Assembly: GCF_000473145.1 (NCBI RefSeq)
Contig: NZ_KI421500.1
Coordinates: 682,225 to 746,224 of the forward strand
Source of the DNA: Leisingera daeponensis DSM 23529
Lineage (GTDB): Bacteria; Pseudomonadota; Alphaproteobacteria; Rhodobacterales; Rhodobacteraceae
Direction of reading: 5' to 3'
DNA length: 64,000 nt
Shown here: piece by piece, positions 54,026 to 61,646 of the stretch
Layout of the letters: each line of letters opens with the position of its first letter
How positions within the stretch are numbered: position 1 is the stretch's first letter
Position numbers and translations under genes: made by a program
The notes under the pieces: generated by a model
What the model was told of the DNA's origin: nothing
What the model saw: the letters and a program-made list of their open reading frames with translations, nothing else
Databases searched by the model: none

Positions 54026-54618
54026 GTCACAAGAAGGTCGCGATCCTGATATCCGGCGGCGGCTCCAACATGGTGTCGCTGCTGGAGAGCATGACCGGCG
54101 GCCATCCGGCGCGGCCCTGTCTGGTGCTGTCCAACAACGCGGGTGCCGGCGGGCTGGCCAAGGCTGCTGCCACAGGCGTGGCAACTGCCGTGGTGGACCA
54201 CCGCCCTTTTCTGGGCGACCGGGCGGCATTTGAGGCTGAGCTGGTGAAACCCATTTTCGAGGCCGGCGCGGATATTGTCTGTCTGGCCGGCTTCATGCGG
54301 GTTCTGACCGCCGGGTTTGTGTCGCAGTTCGAAGGCCGGATGCTGAACATTCACCCCTCGCTGCTGCCGAAGTACAAAGGCCTGCACACTCACGCCCGCG
54401 CGCTTGAGGCTGGCGATACGGAACATGGCTGCACCGTGCATGAGGTGACGCCGCGCCTGGACGACGGCCCGGTGCTGGGCCAGGCCCGGGTGCCGGTTCT
54501 GCCCGGCGACACGCCGGAAACGCTGGCTGCGCGGGTGCTGGTGCAGGAGCACAAACTGTACCCGGCTGTGCTGCGCCGCTTTGCCGCTGGCGACAAAACC
54601 CCGGTCCAGCTTCCCTAG
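54022..54618 (+). CDS. purN: Phosphoribosylglycinamide formyltransferase
   Basis: The 198-residue enzyme formylates GAR from 10-formyl-[16 protein letters not shown] is the N-terminal loop, [12 protein letters not shown] follows, [17 protein letters not shown] holds the catalytic Asn and His, and [15 protein letters not shown] holds the catalytic Asp. The GTG start at 54022 overlaps the purM stop (GTGA). The stop codon overlaps that of the small convergent gene by 4 bp. Confidence 0.96.
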   Translation: MSHKKVAILISGGGSNMVSLLESMTGGHPARPCLVLSNNAGAGGLAKAAATGVATAVVDHRPFLGDRAAFEAELVKPIFEAGADIVCLAGFMRVLTAGFVSQFEGRMLNIHPSLLPKYKGLHTHARALEAGDTEHGCTVHEVTPRLDDGPVLGQARVPVLPGDTPETLAARVLVQEHKLYPAVLRRFAAGDKTPVQLP

Positions 54619-54800
54619 CGCCTTTCCTGCACGGCAGCGCTGTTGCCGTGCCAATCCAGCAGATCCTGCTGCGGGTCCGGGGCCAGAAGCGCGGGCAGGC
54701 CTAGCAGCAATAGCAAAGCAGCAGCAGCCAGCAGCGGAATCATCCCGCGGTACGGCGCAGCTGCTGCAGTTTTTGCGGCGGAAAAGTCGAGTGCAGTCAT
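54615..54800 (-). CDS. Small single-pass membrane protein
   Basis: The 61-residue protein has an N-terminal FSAAKTAAAAPYRGMIP, one hydrophobic helix (IPLLAAAALLLLLGLPALL) and a polar tail [26 protein letters not shown] is 8 bases before the ATG, giving good support for translation. Its stop overlaps the purN stop in a tail-to-tail arrangement. No family was recognised. Confidence 0.65.
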   Translation of the reverse strand: MTALDFSAAKTAAAAPYRGMIPLLAAAALLLLLGLPALLAPDPQQDLLDWHGNSAAVQERR

Positions 54801-55029
54801 CGTTCAATCTCCTGTTTGCGATGCACACCTAATCTAGGGGCCGCTCTTGCATCAGGAAAATGAATATTTGACGACAGTATTATCACAAACAATGAATTCC
54901 GGGGCGCATGTGCGCCGGTTGCTGTGCTGCTTGCAGCACAAATCCACGGCGGCAGCGGCACCTGTTTGCATTGCCCGGAACAAGCGCGTATCACGGCCCG
55001 GCCCACGTGAGATTGAAAAGCGGTAATTG

Positions 55030-56187
55030 ATGAAAACCCTGACCACGACCGAAGAACTGCAGGCCTTCTGCGATGCCGCCGCACAGCATCCCTATGTCAC
55101 GGTGGATACCGAATTTCTGCGCGAGCGGACCTATTATTCCAAGCTATGCCTGATTCAGCTGGCCTTTAGCGGCAATGGCGAAGATGACGCGGTTCTGGTT
55201 GATCCGCTGGCCGATGGCATCTCGCTGGAGCCGCTTTATGCGCTGTTTCGCGACGAAAACGTTGTCAAAGTGTTCCATGCCGCGCGTCAGGATCTGGAGA
55301 TCTTCTGGGTCGATGCGGGCGTCTTTCCCAAACCGTTGTTTGATACTCAGGTTGCGGCGATGGTCTGCGGTTTTGGAGAGCAGGCGGGGTATGAAACCCT
55401 GGTGCGCAAGATCGTCAAGCAGGGGCTGGACAAGACCTCGCGCTTTACCGACTGGTCGCGCCGCCCGCTGAGCGAGGCGCAGAAGACATACGCGCTGGCG
55501 GATGTGACCCATCTGCGCAAGATCTACGAATTCCTGGCGGCCGAACTGGAAAAGAGCGGCCGGTCCCACTGGGTGGCGGAAGAGCTGCAAGTGCTGACCG
55601 ATCCGGCAACTTATGACATCCAGCCGCAGGAGGCCTGGCAGCGGGTCAAGACCCGCACCAACTCGGGCAAGTTCCTGGCTGTGGTGCGCGAACTGGCGGC
55701 GTTCCGCGAGGTTTACGCGCAGAGCAACAACGTGCCGCGCAACCGCGTGTTCAAGGATGACGCGCTGGTGGAGCTGGCCTCGACCAAGCCGCGCACCGCG
55801 GCAGAACTGGGCGGCTCCCGCTTGCTGCTGCGTGAAGCCCGCAAAGGCGCGATTGCCGAGGGCATCCTGGAGGCCGTGGCCAAGGGCATCAGCTGCCCGC
55901 CGGAAAAGTTTCCGCGCCTGGACCGCAGCAAGGAAAAGCTGCAAGTGAACCCGGCGCTGGCAGACCTGCTTCGGGTGCTCCTGAAGGCCAAGACCGAGGC
56001 CGAGGGCGTTGCGGCAAAGCTGATCGCGCCGAGCGCCGATCTGGATGCCATCGCTGCGGGCCTGCGGGATGTGCCGGCCCTCAGCGGCTGGCGCCGCGAG
56101 GTGTTCGGTGCCGACGCGCTGCGGCTTTGCGAGGGCAAGATCGGCCTTGCCGCCAACGGCCAGGCGGTACAGGTGGTGGAGCTTTAA
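55030..56187 (+). CDS. rnd: Ribonuclease D
   Basis: This 385-residue 3'-5' exoribonuclease matures tRNA and other stable RNAs. The DEDDy residues sit in VDTEFLRERTYYS, FHAARQDLEIFW, FDTQVAAMV and YALADVTHLRKIY. An HRDC-type domain follows (about 210-290), then a diverged helical C-terminus. An in-frame TTG one codon before the ATG is possible. A 229-bp region with small hairpins precedes it. Confidence 0.95.
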   Translation: MKTLTTTEELQAFCDAAAQHPYVTVDTEFLRERTYYSKLCLIQLAFSGNGEDDAVLVDPLADGISLEPLYALFRDENVVKVFHAARQDLEIFWVDAGVFPKPLFDTQVAAMVCGFGEQAGYETLVRKIVKQGLDKTSRFTDWSRRPLSEAQKTYALADVTHLRKIYEFLAAELEKSGRSHWVAEELQVLTDPATYDIQPQEAWQRVKTRTNSGKFLAVVRELAAFREVYAQSNNVPRNRVFKDDALVELASTKPRTAAELGGSRLLLREARKGAIAEGILEAVAKGISCPPEKFPRLDRSKEKLQVNPALADLLRVLLKAKTEAEGVAAKLIAPSADLDAIAAGLRDVPALSGWRREVFGADALRLCEGKIGLAANGQAVQVVEL

Positions 56188-56200
56188 AGAGCTGTCACCT

Positions 56201-56240
56201 GCAACAAAAAACGCCCGCAAACGCGGGCGTTTTTTGTTGC
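56201..56240. terminator. Perfect bidirectional terminator between rnd and the lipoprotein gene
   Basis: An 18-bp fully paired stem, GCAACAAAAAACGCCCGC and its complement around AAAC, with A- and T-runs at both bases. It ends transcription of both convergent genes. Confidence 0.93.
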
Positions 56241-56261
56241 AGTCCTTTGCAGCCTTAAGGA

Positions 56262-56774
56262 TCAGCGCCGGCGGCTTTCCCGTGCGTTCTCCGCGCCGTT
56301 CACCCGGACCAGGCGGATTGCCTCTAGATCCTGATTGGACAGCGTGCGGGCCGCATGCATCGTCCGGCTGAATTCGCTGCCCTGCAGGGTTGCTTCCTCC
56401 GGATAGACCACCCGGAAGTCATAGGCCAGTACGCCGTCCTCGGCCGTTTCAGCCTTGCGCAGTTCGACATCAAACGCGCCTTGGCGCGCCGCAACACCGG
56501 AGGCATGAATGATGGCCCCGGAGGCGGTGCGCTCAATCTGCAGCCCGGTGATCTGGCTGATCAGGACGCTTTTGTCCTCTGGCGGCTTCTTGGCGAAAAT
56601 CCCGCGTGCGTTGCTTTCCTGCGGCAGCAGCGGGTTGGTGCCCTCGGGCACGGTTGCCTCTGCGGGGGCGGATCTGCCGAACCAGTTGGTGGGGTTGACC
56701 CGCGAGTCCTTCCAGCCGCCGCAGCCGGCCAGCACCAGCGCTGCGGCCAATGTGAGAGCCAATGGTTTGTGCAT
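56262..56774 (-). CDS. Lipoprotein, conserved type, unknown function
   Basis: The 170-residue precursor starts MHKPLALTLAAALVLAGCGGWKD; lipobox LAGC at Cys17. The mature part has a Pro/Ala-rich linker with NPTNWFGRS, then a folded domain (about 75-160) that includes SVLISQITGLQIERTASGAI and YDFRVVYPEE. A Met six codons upstream is possible. No catalytic motif is visible; the outer or inner membrane surface is the expected place. Confidence 0.78.
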   Translation of the reverse strand: MHKPLALTLAAALVLAGCGGWKDSRVNPTNWFGRSAPAEATVPEGTNPLLPQESNARGIFAKKPPEDKSVLISQITGLQIERTASGAIIHASGVAARQGAFDVELRKAETAEDGVLAYDFRVVYPEEATLQGSEFSRTMHAARTLSNQDLEAIRLVRVNGAENARESRRR

Positions 56775-56909
56775 CTGTCCCCGCCCATTCAAAATGTCTT
56801 TGCAAGGGATTACCCGATTGGCCGAAGCTTGAAAAGCGGTTGAAATGGTGCGGGCAGGGGCTTAGGTGCTGATCAGCCCCGGAACGCGGATTTTGAGGAT
56901 AGACGGAAG

Positions 56910-57320
56910 ATGGCCACAGCCGCCTTTGAAGAGATCGTGGAAGACTTCGAGTTCATGGAGGACTGGGAGGACCGCTACCGCCATGTGATCGACCTGGGCA
57001 AGGCGATGGAGCCGCTGGACGACGCGCTGAAGGTGCCCGCCACCAAGGTCGACGGCTGCGCCAGCCAGGTGTGGCTGCATGCAACGGTCGAGGGCGGGGT
57101 GTTCCGGTTCGACGGTGACAGCGACGCTATGATCGTGCGCGGTCTGATCGCGGTGCTGCGCAAGCTGTATAACGGTCTGCCCCTGCAGCAGGTGGTGTCG
57201 GTGGACGCCAAGGCGGAACTGGGGCGGCTGGAGCTGAATGAGCATCTGTCCTCGCAGCGCTCCAATGGCCTCAGGGCAATGATCGAGCGGATCCGCGAAA
57301 CCGCGATGACACAGGCCTGA
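56910..57320 (+). CDS. sufE: SufE-type cysteine desulfurase activator
   Basis: The 136-residue protein accepts persulfide sulfur from SufS for Fe-S cluster assembly. The acceptor Cys50 is in KVDGCASQVWLHA; DWEDRYRHVIDLG and the C-terminal LSSQRSNGLRAMIERI are typical. No other suf genes are next to it. It converges with the DUF1638 gene. Confidence 0.95.
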   Translation: MATAAFEEIVEDFEFMEDWEDRYRHVIDLGKAMEPLDDALKVPATKVDGCASQVWLHATVEGGVFRFDGDSDAMIVRGLIAVLRKLYNGLPLQQVVSVDAKAELGRLELNEHLSSQRSNGLRAMIERIRETAMTQA

Positions 57321-57354
57321 GGCCGGCCGGGGCGGGGGCGGACCCTCGCGCTCG

Positions 57355-57391
57355 CCGGGATATTTTCAGCCAGAAGAAGAGGATCCCTTGG
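57355..57391 (-). repeat. 3'-end motif, copy 3, overlapping the DUF1638 stop
   Basis: In the sense of the DUF1638 gene it reads CCAAGGGATCCTCTTC then TTCTGGCTGAAAATATCCCGG. The TGA in the middle is the stop, and the TTC repeats encode the serine run at the protein's end. Confidence 0.6.
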
Positions 57392-58094
57392 CCCAAGCGG
57401 TCAGGGATGTTTCCAGATCGCCATAGCCGGTGTGGCGGTGCTCGAACTCCAGCCCCATCCGGTCTGCGCATGCGCGGGCCTTTTCCACCAGCTTGGGGTC
57501 GCTGGTCTGCGACTGGTAGACCAGCTTGGTGTAGTTGCCGAACACCATGTCCCGCAGCTCCGGATTCTTGTCGAGGCCCATCGGGCGCCAGACGAAGGCG
57601 TCGAACTGCTTGACCAGAAAGTCGGTCAGGTAAAAGGCGGTGATTTCACCTTCTTCCGAATGGCGGGCAAAGATTTCGTTGCCTTCGAAGAAGGAATAGC
57701 AATGCGGGCCTGCCACCATCTCGACGCCCAGCTCGGCGCATTTGCGCTCCAGCGCGCCGCCGGTGCCGCAATCGGCATAAACCACGTATATCTTGTCATA
57801 GGCGGCCGAATGCTTGGCCACGGCGCCGTCTATGGCGTCCACGATCTGTTCCGGGTAGAGGTGCAGCTTGGCAGGCAGGCAGGTGAGGTCGATATGATCG
57901 AGCCCGTTTTTCTCATTGATGTCAATGATTTCACGCGCAAGCGCGCCGCAGGCGATCAGCAGGATGCGGCCGGTCTTCTTTTCAGGGGCGGCCAGGCCCT
58001 GTTCGGTGAGGGAGCTTTCCTCAAGCGTCCGCCCGGTGGGGGGGCGGAAGGCAGCCCGCTCCGTCAAGCGAGCTGCGCGTCCTTTGCGTGCCAA
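57366..58094 (-). CDS. DUF1638 protein associated with corrinoid methyltransferases
   Basis: Of this 242-residue protein about 200 residues are the DUF1638 domain: RILLIACGALAREIIDIN, HLYPEQIVDAIDGAV, VVYADCGTGGALERKC, GPHCYSFFEGNEIF and FYLTDFLVKQFDAFVW. DUF1638 genes recur beside corrinoid proteins; the biochemical role is unknown. No ATG is available: a TTG one base after the corrinoid gene's stop gives the longest form, and the first 35 residues may not be translated. Conserved cysteines could bind metal or cofactor. Confidence 0.85.
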   Translation of the reverse strand: MARKGRAARLTERAAFRPPTGRTLEESSLTEQGLAAPEKKTGRILLIACGALAREIIDINEKNGLDHIDLTCLPAKLHLYPEQIVDAIDGAVAKHSAAYDKIYVVYADCGTGGALERKCAELGVEMVAGPHCYSFFEGNEIFARHSEEGEITAFYLTDFLVKQFDAFVWRPMGLDKNPELRDMVFGNYTKLVYQSQTSDPKLVEKARACADRMGLEFEHRHTGYGDLETSLTAWAKGSSSSG

Positions 58095-58095
58095 A

Positions 58096-58794
58096 TCAGG
58101 CGCTCATTGCGTTGTGCTTGCGGGCGACGAAATCCTTGGCCATTTCCACGGCCACGGCTGCGTCCCGGCAATAGCCGTCGGCGCCGATTGCCTTGCCGAA
58201 CTCTTCGTTCAGCGGTGCGCCGCCAACCAGCACGATGTAGTCGTCTCGCAGGCCCTGCTCGATCATGGTGTCGATGACCACTTTCATGTAGGGCATGGTG
58301 GTGGTCAGCAGAGCGGACATGCCGAGGATGTCGGGCTTATGCTCAGCCATGGCTTCCAGGTAGTTCTCGACCGGGTTGTTGATGCCGATGTCGTAAACTT
58401 CGAAGCCGGCGCCTTCCATCATCATCGACACCAGGTTCTTGCCGATGTCGTGGATGTCGCCCTTGACGGTGCCGATCACCATGGAGCCCATGCGCGGGGC
58501 GCCGGTTTCCGCCAGCAGCGGTTTCAGGATGGCCATGCCGCCCTTCATCGCGTTGGCCGCCAGAAGCACTTCGGGCACAAACAGGATGCCATCACGGAAG
58601 TCGGCGCCGACGATGGTCATGCCGCCCACCAGAGCCTTCGTCAGGATGTCGTAAGGCGCCCAGCCGCGCTCGAGAAGGATGTTCACGCCTTCTTCGATTT
58701 CCTCTTTGAGACCATCATAGAGGTCGTCAAACATCTGCTGAACAAGTTCCTCGTCATCGAGTTCCGAGAGGATGATGTCTTCTTCGTCCGACAT
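58096..58794 (-). CDS. Corrinoid (cobalamin-binding) methyltransferase protein
   Basis: The 232-residue protein has an N-terminal helical cap domain (about 10-95, FRDGILFVPEVLLAANAMKGG) and a Rossmann B12 domain with the lower-axial ligand His115 in KGDIHDIGKNLV. SALLTTTMPYMKVVI and LVGGAPLNEEF line the nucleotide tail. Such MtbC/MtaC-type proteins carry the methyl group between two methyltransferases. Here the partners may be the homocysteine methyltransferase at 60557 and a folate-binding unit not in the window. It is followed at once by DUF1638. Confidence 0.94.
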   Translation of the reverse strand: MSDEEDIILSELDDEELVQQMFDDLYDGLKEEIEEGVNILLERGWAPYDILTKALVGGMTIVGADFRDGILFVPEVLLAANAMKGGMAILKPLLAETGAPRMGSMVIGTVKGDIHDIGKNLVSMMMEGAGFEVYDIGINNPVENYLEAMAEHKPDILGMSALLTTTMPYMKVVIDTMIEQGLRDDYIVLVGGAPLNEEFGKAIGADGYCRDAAVAVEMAKDFVARKHNAMSA

Positions 58795-59016
58795 GCGCCT
58801 AATCCTTGCTGACGGGGATGTCCCCGGTGTTGGCCTATTTCAAAAGCTTTTGTGACAGAATGCCGCCTGCCGACTGCATTATTTGCGACATTGCCGCTGT
58901 TCTAACCGACGTATAGAGACAATTTCGGTGCAAGAATAATGAAGATTCCACATGGAAATCTTCGATTTCGGCCATTTGTTCTTTATTTGTTCCTGGGCAG
59001 CGGTTATTTTGCGGCT

Positions 59017-60096
59017 ATGCCACAGGAATTCACGCCAGATCCCCTGCGCCGCAAAGCGCGTGCCAGCCTCAGCAATGCGGCAGGCCGTTATGATATGGCC
59101 CGCGATGACGTCGATGACGGCTGGTTTCAGGACGCGCCGGAGGCGGTGATTCCCACCGAGGTGCGGCTGGAGGCGGCGCGGTCGCTGATCACCTACAACC
59201 GGTCGCCCGATCTGCCGTTTGACCGGTCGATAAACCCGTACCGCGGCTGCGAGCATGGTTGCATCTACTGTTTTGCGCGGCCCACTCATGCCTATTTGGG
59301 GCTGTCGCCGGGGATGGATTTCGAAACCCGGCTGATTGCGCGGCCCAATGCAGCGGAGGTGCTGCGGCGGGAGCTGTCGGCGCCGCGCTACAAGGCGGCC
59401 GCCCTTGCGCTTGGCACCAACACCGATCCCTATCAGCCGTGTGAGCGGAACTACGGCATTACCCGGGCCTGCCTGGAGGTGCTGCGCGATTTCAACCATC
59501 CGGTGGCAATTGTGACCAAGGGCGCAATGGTCGAGCGCGATCTGGATATCCTGGCGCCGATGGCGGCCAAAGGGCTGGTGCGGGTCGGCATTTCCGTCAC
59601 CACCCTGGATGCGGATCTGTCCCGCCGGATGGAGCCGCGGGCGCCACTGCCCGCCAGGCGTCTGGCCGCGATCCGGCGGCTGACGGCGGCAGGCGTGCCG
59701 GTGCGGGTGATGACCTCTCCCGTGGTGCCGGGGCTGACGGATCATGAGCTGGAGGCGCTCTTGGCTGCCGGTGCAGAGGCGGGCGCAGATGCCGCCAGCT
59801 GGATCATGCTGCGGCTGCCGCGGGAGGTGTCGGAGCTGTGGCAGGAATGGCTGGCGGAACATCAGCCGGGCCGCGCCGCCAAGGTGATGGCGCGGTTGAG
59901 GGAGATGCATGGCGGGCGCGATTATGACCCGCGCTGGGGCCACAGGATGCGGGGCGAGGGCCGTTTTGCCGAGATGATCGCGCAGCGGTTCAAGGCGGCC
60001 TGCAAGCGGCTTGGCTTGCAGGAGCGGACACGGGAGCTGCGCTGCGATCTGTTTGCCCGCCCGCCGCAGCCGGGAGATCAGCTGGCGCTGTTCTGA
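59017..60096 (+). CDS. PA0069 family radical SAM protein
   Basis: The 359-residue enzyme has the radical SAM cluster CEHGCIYC (Cys78, 82, 85) preceded by SINPYRGC, then ALALGTNTDPYQPCE, IVTKGAMVERDLDIL, VGISVTTLD and the MEPRAPLPARRLAAI segment. Relatives include spore photoproduct lyase-like repair proteins, but the reaction is not established. The start MPQEFTPDPLRRKARA is the conserved beginning; the frame opens earlier without homology. It is divergent from the corrinoid gene over 222 bp. Confidence 0.92.
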   Translation: MPQEFTPDPLRRKARASLSNAAGRYDMARDDVDDGWFQDAPEAVIPTEVRLEAARSLITYNRSPDLPFDRSINPYRGCEHGCIYCFARPTHAYLGLSPGMDFETRLIARPNAAEVLRRELSAPRYKAAALALGTNTDPYQPCERNYGITRACLEVLRDFNHPVAIVTKGAMVERDLDILAPMAAKGLVRVGISVTTLDADLSRRMEPRAPLPARRLAAIRRLTAAGVPVRVMTSPVVPGLTDHELEALLAAGAEAGADAASWIMLRLPREVSELWQEWLAEHQPGRAAKVMARLREMHGGRDYDPRWGHRMRGEGRFAEMIAQRFKAACKRLGLQERTRELRCDLFARPPQPGDQLALF

Positions 60097-60169
60097 TCCA
60101 TTCTTGATCCGCTGTTCCGGTGCTTTTGTGCTATGCTGAAGCCCTTCATGACGGAAAGGAAGGTGTCCA

Positions 60170-60448
60170 ATGGCATCTGTAGCTGTGAAGGCGCGTGTCA
60201 CCGGGCGTGTGCAGGGCGTGGCTTTCCGCGCCTGGGCAAGGGCAGAAGCGATGCGTCATGGGCTGACGGGCTGGGTCCGCAATGAACCTGATGGGTCCGT
60301 GCGGGCGTTGCTGATGGGGCCGTCGGCCAGTGTTGCCGATATGGTGCGCAGAATGGGCCGTGGCCCCGGTGCGGCCTCGGTGAAGGACGTTCTGACGGAA
60401 AAAACCGAACCCGACCCGGCGATCCGCGGCTTCAGCATTGTCGGCTAA
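60170..60448 (+). CDS. acyP: Acylphosphatase
   Basis: The 92-residue ferredoxin-like enzyme hydrolyses acyl phosphates. Catalytic Arg20 is in GRVQGVAFRAWAR and Asn38 in GWVRNEPDGSV; the length is standard. AAAGGAAGG precedes the ATG. It follows the radical SAM gene by 73 bp in the same direction. Confidence 0.95.
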   Translation: MASVAVKARVTGRVQGVAFRAWARAEAMRHGLTGWVRNEPDGSVRALLMGPSASVADMVRRMGRGPGAASVKDVLTEKTEPDPAIRGFSIVG

Positions 60449-60487
60449 GCAACGGTGAGCGCCGCGGCGGTGCAGGCAGCAGGAGCG

Positions 60488-60519
60488 TAAAAAAAGCGCC
60501 GCATGCTGACATGCGGCGC
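60488..60519 (-). terminator. Terminator of the homocysteine methyltransferase gene
   Basis: On the minus strand GCGCCGCATG and CATGCGGCGC form a perfect 10-bp stem with a 4-base loop, followed by seven T. Confidence 0.92.
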
Positions 60520-60556
60520 CGCTCCTGTTCCGGTGTTTACCGGCCTGTTGCGGTGG

Positions 60557-61579
60557 TCACGCGCGGCGGCGGCCGCGGCGGCCGCGGCGCTCTGCGCCGG
60601 CCGCGGCATCCTCGCCGGTCCCGTCGCTGTCAGAGGTGAAGGGGCCCAGAACCTCGACGATTTGTTCCAGCGCCGGGCGGCCGCCGCGCGGGCGGCTGTC
60701 GAGTGCCGCGCGCATGTGGCGCAGGTGGTCGGGCATGGTGCCGCAGCAGCCGCCGATGATCTTGGCGCCCGCATCCCGCGCCATCACCGCATATTCGCCC
60801 ATCAGTTCCGGGGTCCCGTCATAATGGATGTGGCCATCGACGTATTTCGGAATGCCGGCGTTGCCCTTGGAGATGATCGGGCGCTCGGTGCCCTGCGCGG
60901 CAAAGCCCAGCACGGTGCGCAGAATATCGGAGGCACCGGTGCCGCAGTTGGCGCCAAAGGCCAGCGGCGCATTGTCGAACTCCTCCACCAGCTGGGCGAA
61001 ATCCGCCGAGGTCACCCCCATCATGGTGCGGCCCGCGGTGTCAAAGCTCATGGTGCCGCACCAGGGCATGTCAGCCAGTTTGAAAGCCTCCGCCGCGGCG
61101 CGGAATTCCTCCGGCGCGGAAATGGTTTCCAGCCACAGCACATCGGCGCCGCCTTCCTTCAGGGCGTCGGCCTGCTCGTGGAACATCTCCACCGCCAGCG
61201 CGTGGGACATGGCGCCGACGGGTTCGAAGATTTCCCCGGTCGGGCCGACGGAGCCAGCCACGGCAACCTTGCGCTCGGCCTTGTCGGCCACTTCGCGGCC
61301 AAGCTCGGCGGCAATGCGGTTCAATTCGCGCACGCGGCCCTGCGCGTTGTGCAGTTTCAGGCGTGCGGCGGTGCCGCCGAAGCTGTTGGTCAGGAACAGG
61401 TCGCTGCCCGCATCGACAGAACCCTGATACAGCGCCATGATCTTCTTGGGTTCGTCCACGTTCCACAGTTCCGGCGCGTCGCCGGACTGCAGCCCCATGG
61501 CAAACAGATTGGTGCCGGTTGCGCCATCCGCCAGCAGCACATCCCTGGTGTCCAGCAGCTGTTTGAAAGTATTCGTCAT
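60557..61579 (-). CDS. bmt: Betaine/methyl-corrinoid--homocysteine S-methyltransferase
   Basis: The 340-residue homocysteine-binding barrel has LLADGATGTNLFAMGL, FLTNSFGGTAARL, AVAGSVGPTGE, and zinc cysteines in FGANCGTG and IIGGCCGTMPDHLRHM. It may use betaine or, with the nearby corrinoid protein, serve as the homocysteine half of a split methionine synthase. The last 13 residues (GAERRGRRGRRRA) are a basic tail not usual in the family, encoded by CGG-rich DNA. It is monocistronic with a terminator. Confidence 0.92.
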   Translation of the reverse strand: MTNTFKQLLDTRDVLLADGATGTNLFAMGLQSGDAPELWNVDEPKKIMALYQGSVDAGSDLFLTNSFGGTAARLKLHNAQGRVRELNRIAAELGREVADKAERKVAVAGSVGPTGEIFEPVGAMSHALAVEMFHEQADALKEGGADVLWLETISAPEEFRAAAEAFKLADMPWCGTMSFDTAGRTMMGVTSADFAQLVEEFDNAPLAFGANCGTGASDILRTVLGFAAQGTERPIISKGNAGIPKYVDGHIHYDGTPELMGEYAVMARDAGAKIIGGCCGTMPDHLRHMRAALDSRPRGGRPALEQIVEVLGPFTSDSDGTGEDAAAGAERRGRRGRRRA

Positions 61580-61646
61580 CAGTTTTGTCCCATGTCAGCA
61601 GGCCGCCCCGGCGGTGCGGACGGCAAAGTGGTCTGTTTCCCCTGTC

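Noticed and set aside
61580..61646. Possible cobalamin riboswitch ahead of the homocysteine methyltransferase
   Set aside because: The gap to the upstream gene is only 67 bp, and no B12-box-like sequence was recognised there or before the corrinoid gene.
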